Assembly: GCA_001767455.1 (NCBI GenBank)
Contig: MELC01000029.1
Location: 38,318-102,317 of the forward strand
Direction of reading: 5' to 3'
Source of the DNA: Acidobacteria bacterium RIFCSPLOWO2_12_FULL_66_21
Lineage (GTDB): Bacteria; Acidobacteriota; Vicinamibacteria; Vicinamibacterales; 2-12-FULL-66-21
DNA: 64,000 nucleotides
Positions 58,041 through 64,000 of this stretch are shown piece after piece. Each line of letters starts with the position of its first letter. Position 1 is the stretch's first letter. The position numbers were made by a program, and so were the translations under genes. The notes under the pieces were generated by a model. It did no database searches. It was not told where the DNA came from and saw only the letters and a list, made by a program, of their open reading frames with translations.

Positions 58041-58571
58041 TCAGGGCCGCGTCATCCGCACGAATTCGATAGCCGTCCCGTCCGGTAACGTGTCGATCAC
58101 CCGCTCGACTTCCCGGAACCCGTGCCTCTCATAGAACGGAACGCCAGGAAGCGTGGACATCAACTCGAGCCGGGAGAATCCGCTGGACCGCGCCGCCTCC
58201 GCGCACGCCGCCAGGATCAGCGCCCCGATACCCTGCCGCGCGTGGCGGCCGGACACGAAGAAGGCCCGGATGCGGGCCCCGTCAACTGACGGATCGAGAA
58301 GTGCGCCGGCTCCCATGGGCCGCTGGTCGCCGCCATACAGCGTTCGCCGCCGGCTCCATCCTCCACAGCCGACCACCCGGTCGTCCTCGAGAGCGACGTA
58401 GTACGTGCCATCCGCGATCAACTGCGAGTCCACTCCGAAGACGTAGCGGATCGCCGCCTCGATTTGCGCGTGCGTATAGTAGGGCCAGCTCAGCTCCCGC
58501 GCCGAACGCGGGATCAGCTCTTCGAGGGCGGGGACGTCGTCAGCCTTCGCCAGGCGGATCGTGATCGTCAT
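58041..58571 (-). CDS. GNAT family N-acetyltransferase
   Basis: 176 residues from ATG 58571, overlapping the decarboxylase stop by four bases. TIRLAKADDVPALEELI at the start, then AFFVSGRHARQGIGALIL with the acetyl-CoA binding RxxGxG pattern and FYERHGFREVERV at the end. A cytoplasmic acetyltransferase. Its coupling to an aromatic-amino-acid-type decarboxylase suggests it may acetylate the amine product, but the sequence does not show that. Confidence 0.9.
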   Translation of the reverse strand: MTITIRLAKADDVPALEELIPRSARELSWPYYTHAQIEAAIRYVFGVDSQLIADGTYYVALEDDRVVGCGGWSRRRTLYGGDQRPMGAGALLDPSVDGARIRAFFVSGRHARQGIGALILAACAEAARSSGFSRLELMSTLPGVPFYERHGFREVERVIDTLPDGTAIEFVRMTRP

Positions 58572-59923
58572 CCTCGTCGGCACTCGTCCACCGCGCGCAC
58601 GATCGCGGCGATGCTCAGCTCCACGTCTTCGTCGGTCGTCGCCCACGACGACACGCTGATCCGCATGGCGGTGTGTCCCTGCCACTCGGTGCCGCCGCAC
58701 CAGCAGGTCCCCTCGTCCTGGAGTCTGCGGATGACCGCCGTGGTCACGTCGGGAGGGCCAAACGACACGAGCACCTGATTGATGACGACCTCGTTGACGA
58801 TCGCGTACCCGTGCTCGCGCAGCCGCCGCGCGAATGTCTGCGCGTGCCCGCATGTCCGCTCGACGAGGTCGGCGAGGCCGCGGCGCCCGAGCGAGCGGAG
58901 CGCGGCCCACAGCTCGATGCCTCGCGCGCGGCGCGACATTTCAGGCGTGAACTGCGACGGCTCGCGCAGCCCGCCGGGCGTGAAGTACGCGGCGGTCGCC
59001 GTCATCGCGGCGTGCAGGTGAGCGGCGTCTCGAACGAGCGCGACCCCGCAGTCGTAGCCGGCGTTCGGCCACTTGTGCGCGTCGGTCGCCCAGGAATCGG
59101 CCTGCTCGAACCCTTCGGTCAAGTGACGGTACCGGGGTGACGCCGCGGCCCAGAGGCCGAACGCGCCATCGACGTGCATCCAGGCGCCGGCCTCCCGTGC
59201 CCGCTCGATGATCTCGCGCGCCGGATCGAACGCTCCCGTGTTTACGTTGCCTGCCTGCACGCAGACGATGGTCCGATCGTCGAGCACCGGGAGTGCGCCG
59301 GCGCGCATCCGGCCCTGATCGTCGGCGGGGACGCGGGTCACGCGGTCGCGGCCGAGCCCGAGCAGGCCGAGCGCTTTGAGCAGCGACACGTGGACTTCGT
59401 CGCCGACGACGACGGTCAAGGGCGGGGCGCCGAACAGACCTTGACGCTCGACGTCCCATCCCGCCCGGTGGAGAAGCGCATGACGGGCCGCGGCAAGTCC
59501 TGAGAGATTCGCCATCGTGGCGCCCGTCAGCACGGCCCCGCCACATCCGGCCGGCAGCCCCAGGACGTCAGACACCCACTCGAGAGCGATCTGTTCGAGC
59601 GCTGCACCAACCGGTGACATCACGTGCAGCGCGGCGTTCTGGTTCCAGGCAGTCGCCAGGCAGCCCGCGGCGAGCGACGCCGGAAGGATGCCTCCGTTCA
59701 CGAACCCGTAGTAGCGCCCTCCCGACGCGGCCACGGTCGCCGGCGAGCCGACCCGGTCGACCAGTTCGAGGACCTCTGGCGCCGGCGTCGGCAGTTCGGG
59801 CAGCGGACCGCCCAGTTGATCGAGCGCGGCGAGCGACGCGGGCCCGGGAGCGACACGTCGCGATCCGGCCTCACGCACGTATCGGGCGGCCCGGTTCGCG
59901 GCGTCCGTGAGAAGTTCGTGCAA
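58568..59923 (-). CDS. PLP-dependent aromatic L-amino acid/glutamate-type decarboxylase
   Basis: About 451 residues from a TTG at 59923 preceded by AGGTGA; the frame stays open to 60343 but overlaps the divergent kinase. Group II decarboxylase landmarks: GGRYYGFVNGG, GAVLTGATMANLSGLAAARH, HVDGAFGLWAA (PLP Asp), DAHKWPNAGYDCG (PLP Lys), and VSSWATTDEDVELSI. It removes CO2 from an aromatic or acidic amino acid. The GNAT gene follows it. The start codon is less certain than the family. Confidence 0.87.
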   Translation of the reverse strand: MHELLTDAANRAARYVREAGSRRVAPGPASLAALDQLGGPLPELPTPAPEVLELVDRVGSPATVAASGGRYYGFVNGGILPASLAAGCLATAWNQNAALHVMSPVGAALEQIALEWVSDVLGLPAGCGGAVLTGATMANLSGLAAARHALLHRAGWDVERQGLFGAPPLTVVVGDEVHVSLLKALGLLGLGRDRVTRVPADDQGRMRAGALPVLDDRTIVCVQAGNVNTGAFDPAREIIERAREAGAWMHVDGAFGLWAAASPRYRHLTEGFEQADSWATDAHKWPNAGYDCGVALVRDAAHLHAAMTATAAYFTPGGLREPSQFTPEMSRRARGIELWAALRSLGRRGLADLVERTCGHAQTFARRLREHGYAIVNEVVINQVLVSFGPPDVTTAVIRRLQDEGTCWCGGTEWQGHTAMRISVSSWATTDEDVELSIAAIVRAVDECRRG

Positions 59924-59967
59924 GGTTTCACCTGTTGGCCAACGGTTGAGGCGCCGGTCGAGACTGC

Positions 59968-59996
59968 TTGGCGGCCGGCCGATATCAGGCGATACT
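59968..59996 (+). promoter_or_regulatory. Promoter of the histidine kinase gene
   Basis: TTGGCG (59968-59973) and GATACT (59991-59996) are 17 bp apart. Transcription would begin near 60003, only a few bases before the TTG at 60009. Confidence 0.55.
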
Positions 59997-60008
59997 ACAC
60001 GGCACCCC

Positions 60009-61574
60009 TTGCCCAATCCACCGAGCCCCGCCGCGCCTCGATCCACGACGCTGACCGGCAGCGCTGTCCGCGCGTACGGGCTCGCCGTGCTCCTTACGAC
60101 GGCGGCGGTGGCGCTGACGCGGTTCACCTGGCCGCTGTTCGCGGGCACGCCCTTCGCCCTGTTGTTCGCCGCCGTTGCGTTCACGACGCACTGGGGATCA
60201 TGGCCGGCGGGCCTCCTTGCGGTACTTCTGTCGGCGGGCGGCGCCAGATTCGCGTTCCCGGCGGGAGGCGCGGGAGACGCCCGCGCGCTGACCATGTTCA
60301 TCCTGGTGGCCGTGTTCGCAAGCCGCGTCATCGCGGGCCGCAACCGGACCGCCGCCGCTCTTCGAGCGAGCGAGGCAGAGCTGCGGGCGGCGTCGGAATA
60401 CGCCAGGGAGTCCGAGCAGAAGCTCCGGCGGGCGCAGAAGATGGAAGCCGTGGGTCAACTGGTCGCCGGCGTGGCGCACAACTTCAACAACCTGCTGACG
60501 GTGACCATGGGGTACACCGACATCCTGCTGGAACGTCACGTCGGCGATTCGGACCGGAACGATCTCCGGGAGATTCGCAAGGCCACCGAACGGGGAGCGG
60601 CTCTCACCCGCCAGCTGCTGGCCTTCGGCCACAAGCACGACGCCAGGCTGGCTCGAGTCGATCTCAATGGTGCCGTCGCCAGTCTCCTCGGGATGCTGAC
60701 GCGCGTGATTCGCGAGGACATCCAGCTCACGATCGCCGCCGAGCCCGCACCCGGGGCCATCCTGATCGATCCGCACGACCTCGAGCAGGTGCTCGTCAAC
60801 CTGGTGATCAACGCGCGCGACGCGTTGCCGGATGGCGGCGCGATACGCATCGACACCGCTCGAGAACGGATCGACGCGACGAACGGCCCGCCCGACCTGG
60901 CGGTCGCGCCGGGCGAGTATGTGCGTCTGCGCGGCGGCGACAACGGGATCGGCATGACGCCGGAAGTGCAGTCCCACCTGTTCGAGCCGTTCTTCACGAC
61001 GAAGGAAGTAGGGGAAGGCACCGGCCTGGGCCTGGCCTTCGTGGACGGGATCGCACGCCATTGCGGGGGATTCGTCGCGGTCGAGACGGCACCGGCCAAA
61101 GGCACGACCGTCTCCGTGTACTTCCCACCGGCGCCGGAGGCCGCGATGGAAGCTGCGCCTGAACCACCGACCCCCCAGACGGGCGCCCGGCCGCGTGGAG
61201 CAACCATCCTGCTGGTCGAGGACGAAGCAGCCGTCCGAGACTTGACCGAGCGGATGCTGAGGGCCGCCGGGCATCGCGTTCTGGCCGCGGCGACGCCCAG
61301 TCAGGCCGTCGCGCTATTCGCCGAGCATGCCGGCGACATCGATCTGCTGTTGACCGACATCGTGATGCCGGAAATGCACGGTCCCGTGCTCGCGCAACGG
61401 CTCGTCGCCGAGCGGCCCGGCCTCCCCGTGCTGTTCATGTCGGGCTACAGCGCCGCGATGCCGGCAAGCGAGATCGCCACCGGCACAGTGGCCTTCCTCG
61501 CAAAGCCGTTCTCTTCCTCCCGTCTCATCGCGGCCGTCGGCGACCTGCTCGCCGCACGCACCCGCTCAGCGTAG
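60009..61574 (+). CDS. Hybrid sensor histidine kinase with receiver domain
   Basis: 521 residues if it starts at TTG 60009; the longer frame from 59907 precedes the promoter. Three or four N-terminal membrane helices (AVRAYGLAVLLTTAAVALTRF; WPAGLLAVLLSAGG; LTMFILVAVFAS) are followed by a coiled coil. HisKA: QLVAGVAHNFNNLLTV, where the usual HDFNN is HNFNN. The ATP-binding domain has NLVINARDAL (N box), GGDNGIGM (G1) and TGLGLA (G2). A C-terminal receiver has phospho-acceptor Asp in LLLTDIVMPEMHG and Lys in AKPF. No cognate output regulator is beside it. Confidence 0.92.
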   Translation: MPNPPSPAAPRSTTLTGSAVRAYGLAVLLTTAAVALTRFTWPLFAGTPFALLFAAVAFTTHWGSWPAGLLAVLLSAGGARFAFPAGGAGDARALTMFILVAVFASRVIAGRNRTAAALRASEAELRAASEYARESEQKLRRAQKMEAVGQLVAGVAHNFNNLLTVTMGYTDILLERHVGDSDRNDLREIRKATERGAALTRQLLAFGHKHDARLARVDLNGAVASLLGMLTRVIREDIQLTIAAEPAPGAILIDPHDLEQVLVNLVINARDALPDGGAIRIDTARERIDATNGPPDLAVAPGEYVRLRGGDNGIGMTPEVQSHLFEPFFTTKEVGEGTGLGLAFVDGIARHCGGFVAVETAPAKGTTVSVYFPPAPEAAMEAAPEPPTPQTGARPRGATILLVEDEAAVRDLTERMLRAAGHRVLAAATPSQAVALFAEHAGDIDLLLTDIVMPEMHGPVLAQRLVAERPGLPVLFMSGYSAAMPASEIATGTVAFLAKPFSSSRLIAAVGDLLAARTRSA

Positions 61575-61600
61575 AAGAGAGCCGGCCTACCGCCCGCTGT

Positions 61601-61645
61601 GACTTCGACTGTGACTTTGACTATCGACTATCGACTATCGACTCT
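61601..61645. repeat. GACTATC heptad array before glmS
   Basis: GACTTC/GACTGTG/GACTTTG, then three GACTATC and GACTCTG. It ends 17 bp before the glmS ATG. The same word in the same orientation lies before the AGCS symporter start (9898-9953). Confidence 0.92.
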
Positions 61646-61662
61646 GTGGTACGCTTTCGCGC

Positions 61663-63453
61663 ATGTGTGGCATCTTCGGCTTCGTGACCCGCGGGGATCG
61701 CGCCCTGGGTGACATTCTCCTCGGCGCGGCGCGCCGGCTGTCCTATCGCGGCTACGACTCGGTCGGCATGGCCACCATCGACGGCGCGGGCCGCATCGAT
61801 CTCCGCAAGGACGTCGGCAAGGTGGACGACGTCGCGGGGCGTCTTCACTTCGAGAACATGAGCGGCCAGCGGGGTCTGCTCCAGCTCCGATGGGCCACCT
61901 TCGGCGCCCCGTCGCAGGTCAACGCCCAGCCCCATCTCGACAGCGACGGCGATCTCGTCGGCGCGCACAACGGCAACGTCGTGAACAACGTCGAGCTTCG
62001 CGAGCGGTTCATAGCCGAGGGCCTGACCGTGCGCTCGACCAACGACGGCGAGTCGTGCGTACACGCCGTCGAGCTGTTCATGAAACGCGGCGCCGGCATG
62101 ATCGACGCCATCCGGCAGGCGCACGACATCCTCGAAGGGGACTACGCATTCGTCATCGGCGCGGCGGACGGCGACACGCTCTACGCGTTCAAGAAGGGCT
62201 CGGGACTGGTGGCGGCGATCGGCGACGGCTTCACGTGCTGCTCGTCGGACCTGCCCTCGATCCTGCCGCTGACCGACCGGATCCTGCGGATGGAGGACGG
62301 CGAGATCGCCATCCTCACCGCCGATTCGATCGAGCTGCGGCGCGTCGGCGACCTCAGCCGCATCGACCGCCGGCCGCAGGTCTTCACGGGGGGCATGGAG
62401 GCCGCCGTCAAGGGCGGCTACCCGCACTTCATGCTGAAGGAGATCCACGAGCAGCCGAAGGCCGTCGCGGAGCTGACGCGGCTGCTGGATGCCTCGCCTC
62501 ACGTGGGTCGCATGGTCGCGAAGATGCAGGCCGCGCGACACCTGTACTACGTCGGCTGCGGCACGAGCTATCACGCGTGCCTCATCGGCGCAGTGTACGC
62601 GGCGCGCATCGCGGGGCGGCCGGTCGTCCCGATCCTGGCCCCGCAGTTCGTCGCGCAGTATGGGCCGACGCTCGGCAAGGAGGACGTCGCGCTGTTCGTC
62701 AGCCAGAGCGGCGAGACGAAGGACGTGCTGAACGCGCTGGAGCTGGCGGAGCGCCGTGGCGCGACGGCGCTCGGACTGCTGAACGTCATCGGCTCGACGC
62801 TCATGCACAAGAGCCGCACGTATCTTCCCCTGGCGTGCGGCTACGAAATCAGCGTTCCGGCGACCAAGACCTTTCTCAACCAGGTCGCGGTCTTCCTGTA
62901 CCTGGCGCTGCGGATGGGCGGCCAGCCCACCGACCTGCTGCGCCGCCTGCCGGACCTGCTCAGCGAGACGCTCGACACGTCGGAGCGCGAAGTCGGGCGC
63001 CTCCTGGCCGCGTTCGACGGCCGGACGGATTTCTATCAGCTCGGGTACGGGTTGACGTACGGCGTCGCGCTCGAAGGGGCGCTGAAGCTGAAGGAGATCA
63101 CGTACGCGCACTGCGAGGGGATGCTCAGCACCGAGTTCAAGCACGGGCCGCTCAGCGCCGTGGACGACGGCTATCCCGTCATCTTCGTCGTCGGACCCGA
63201 CGACGTGCCGGTGCTGATCAGCGCGGTGAACGAGGTCACGTCGCGCGGCGGCCGGGCCATCGCGGTGGCCGAGCCCGATCCGCGCCTGGTCGGCAACGTC
63301 GACGATCTGCTGCCGCTGCCGAAGGCCGGCGCGCTCCTCAACCCGATCCTGGCGACCATCCCGCTGCAGTTGCTCTCGTACAGGCTCAGCCTCGCGCGCG
63401 GACTGGATCCGGATTTTCCAAGGGATTTGAGCAAGACGCTGACGGTGGACTAG
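61663..63453 (+). CDS. glmS: Glutamine-fructose-6-phosphate aminotransferase
   Basis: 596 residues. MCGIFGFV gives the N-terminal catalytic Cys after Met removal; the glutaminase domain has LRWATFGAPSQVNAQPH and SCVHAVELFMKRGAGM. Two SIS domains follow: CGTSYHACLIGAV and FVSQSGETKDVLNAL in the first, LEGALKLKEITYAHCEGMLSTEFKHGPL in the second. The C-terminus DLSKTLTVD is the usual end. It makes glucosamine-6-phosphate for cell-wall precursors in the cytoplasm. A monocistronic gene with a heptad array as leader and a REP-like pair after it. No glmS riboswitch is seen upstream. Confidence 0.95.
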   Translation: MCGIFGFVTRGDRALGDILLGAARRLSYRGYDSVGMATIDGAGRIDLRKDVGKVDDVAGRLHFENMSGQRGLLQLRWATFGAPSQVNAQPHLDSDGDLVGAHNGNVVNNVELRERFIAEGLTVRSTNDGESCVHAVELFMKRGAGMIDAIRQAHDILEGDYAFVIGAADGDTLYAFKKGSGLVAAIGDGFTCCSSDLPSILPLTDRILRMEDGEIAILTADSIELRRVGDLSRIDRRPQVFTGGMEAAVKGGYPHFMLKEIHEQPKAVAELTRLLDASPHVGRMVAKMQAARHLYYVGCGTSYHACLIGAVYAARIAGRPVVPILAPQFVAQYGPTLGKEDVALFVSQSGETKDVLNALELAERRGATALGLLNVIGSTLMHKSRTYLPLACGYEISVPATKTFLNQVAVFLYLALRMGGQPTDLLRRLPDLLSETLDTSEREVGRLLAAFDGRTDFYQLGYGLTYGVALEGALKLKEITYAHCEGMLSTEFKHGPLSAVDDGYPVIFVVGPDDVPVLISAVNEVTSRGGRAIAVAEPDPRLVGNVDDLLPLPKAGALLNPILATIPLQLLSYRLSLARGLDPDFPRDLSKTLTVD

Positions 63454-63477
63454 CGCGCTGGGCGGCAGGCGCGCTCG

Positions 63478-63563
63478 GCAGGCCTAAAGGCCTGCGCAAC
63501 AAAGCGCGAGATTCGCGCGGCGCCGTAAGCCAGACTCCCTGTTGCGCAGCCCTTCAGGGCTGC
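63478..63563. repeat. REP-like inverted pair after glmS
   Basis: GCAGGCCTAAAGGCCTGC followed by GCAAC (63478-63500) faces GTTGC and GCAGCCCTTCAGGGCTGC (63541-63563). Architecture and flanks match the pair at 15447: both lie between convergent genes and have GCAAC/GTTGC directed inward. The inner palindrome is absent here. Confidence 0.9.
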
Positions 63564-63941
63564 CTAATGCAGCGTCGGCGTGTCCCGCAGGACGCGCACC
63601 TCGCGGATGCGGGTCGTGCGCACGCCGTTGTCGAACTCGAGGCACATGCCGACGGCGGCAATGATTCCCGTGAGGATCGCGTGGCCGCCCCACGTGCAGC
63701 CGGCGACGCCGACGCGGGTCCACGACGCCCCCTGCGCCGCGAACCACCCGCCGGCCACGACAAACGTGCCGTCGTCGCCGGCGAACAGCGAATAGACCGA
63801 GTTCCTCGTCCGCACGAGGAGCCGATCCCCCGCGCAGACGTCACGCGCCCACACGCCATCGACGTCCGACGCCGCGCTCACGAGCGTCTCGAGCGTCGCG
63901 GCGCGCACACCCTTCGGTCCGCAGCCGGTGGTCGTGTGCAT
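63564..63941 (-). CDS. Hypothetical protein
   Basis: 125 residues from ATG 63941. No family recognised. VWARDVCAGDRLLVRTRNSVYSLFAGDDGTFVVAGGWFAAQG is beta-rich, as is TRVGVAGCTWGGHAILTGIIAAVG. Four cysteines (about residues 7, 36, 82 and 99), no signal peptide. Compact, hydrophobic-core pattern suggests a small beta-barrel. No partner gene is inside the window. Confidence 0.6.
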   Translation of the reverse strand: MHTTTGCGPKGVRAATLETLVSAASDVDGVWARDVCAGDRLLVRTRNSVYSLFAGDDGTFVVAGGWFAAQGASWTRVGVAGCTWGGHAILTGIIAAVGMCLEFDNGVRTTRIREVRVLRDTPTLH

Positions 63942-64000
63942 GCCCTCGTGACCAGAATAACGCAATCAGACAGGAGAAGGGGAGCAACGTGATTCTAGCA

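Noticed and set aside
61575-61662. glmS ribozyme/riboswitch upstream of glmS
   Set aside because: The leader is too short and consists mainly of the heptad array.
61890-63992. 700-codon frame overlapping glmS
   Set aside because: Arg-rich shadow of glmS in another frame that runs through the REP pair; no motif.
63989-64000. GTG with GGAG upstream at the right edge, a possible new plus-strand gene
   Set aside because: Only four codons are visible, so nothing can be supported.

Overview
The window reads as a high-GC chromosome segment from an uncultured Acidobacteriota, most likely class Vicinamibacteria (subgroup 6). The evidence is the combination of three large FtsX-like 'ADOP' permeases plus a fourth decayed one, PadR regulators overlapping two of them, a Soli_TIGR03435-type protein, an acidobacterial VWFA (TIGR03436-like) protein, a carboxypeptidase-regulatory/TonB-receptor protein, and many secreted peptidases and esterases. 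I see no tRNA, rRNA, CRISPR, prophage or intact insertion sequence.

Layout. 1-3.1 kb: partial M28 peptidase, a PadR/membrane-protein pair, rpmE (L31). 3.1-13.6 kb, all minus: an MrfB/MrfA-like exonuclease-helicase pair behind a PQQ-propeller protein, then (further upstream) an AGCS symporter, SDR, DUF547 protein, alpha/beta hydrolase and VanZ-like protein. 13.8-20.6 kb: secreted esterase, YjbQ-like protein, duplicated-domain secreted protein, DinB, cystathionine beta-synthase, secreted MetX-like hydrolase. 21-22.8 kb: hemerythrin-PAS protein and NAD(P)H oxidoreductase. 23-26.3 kb: an MtrB/PioB porin with a decaheme MtrA/PioA/DmsE-type cytochrome, which together look like an outer-membrane electron conduit. 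26.8-30.1 kb: a GntR-ABC ATPase-ABC permease operon. 30.2-38.3 kb: Asp-box propeller protein, CocE/NonD hydrolase, DPP-IV-like S9 peptidase, DUF302 protein and a tiny membrane ORF. 38.5-57.9 kb: ADOP permeases with PadR genes, two carboxypeptidase-regulatory-like secreted proteins, an ADOP pseudogene, and a TIGR03435-TonB receptor-VWFA operon divergent from PadR-ADOP. 58-64 kb: GNAT plus PLP decarboxylase, a histidine kinase-receiver protein, glmS and a hypothetical gene.

The most unusual content lies between the genes. (i) Nearly every longer intergenic stretch, and three coding sequences, contains short tandem repeats with a period of exactly 7 bp. The heptads come in several different words (TGATAGC, GCTTCCA, GGCTCGT, GCCCCGA, CTGCCTG, GTTGGGA, GACTATC). 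(ii) Three copies of a roughly 150-bp element can fold into a cloverleaf: an outer stem enclosing a short GC hairpin, a 32-33 bp stem and a second GC hairpin. The stems are conserved although the sequence has changed in both arms. (iii) REP-like hairpins around GCAGGGCTTCAGCCCTGC occur as inverted pairs between convergent genes and as a tandem triplet before one ADOP gene. I regard the cloverleaf family and the heptad arrays as the best candidates for something undescribed.

Functions below come from reading motifs and family resemblance, without database searches. Start codons were moved from the longest ORF wherever a ribosome-binding site, signal peptide or overlap argued for it.
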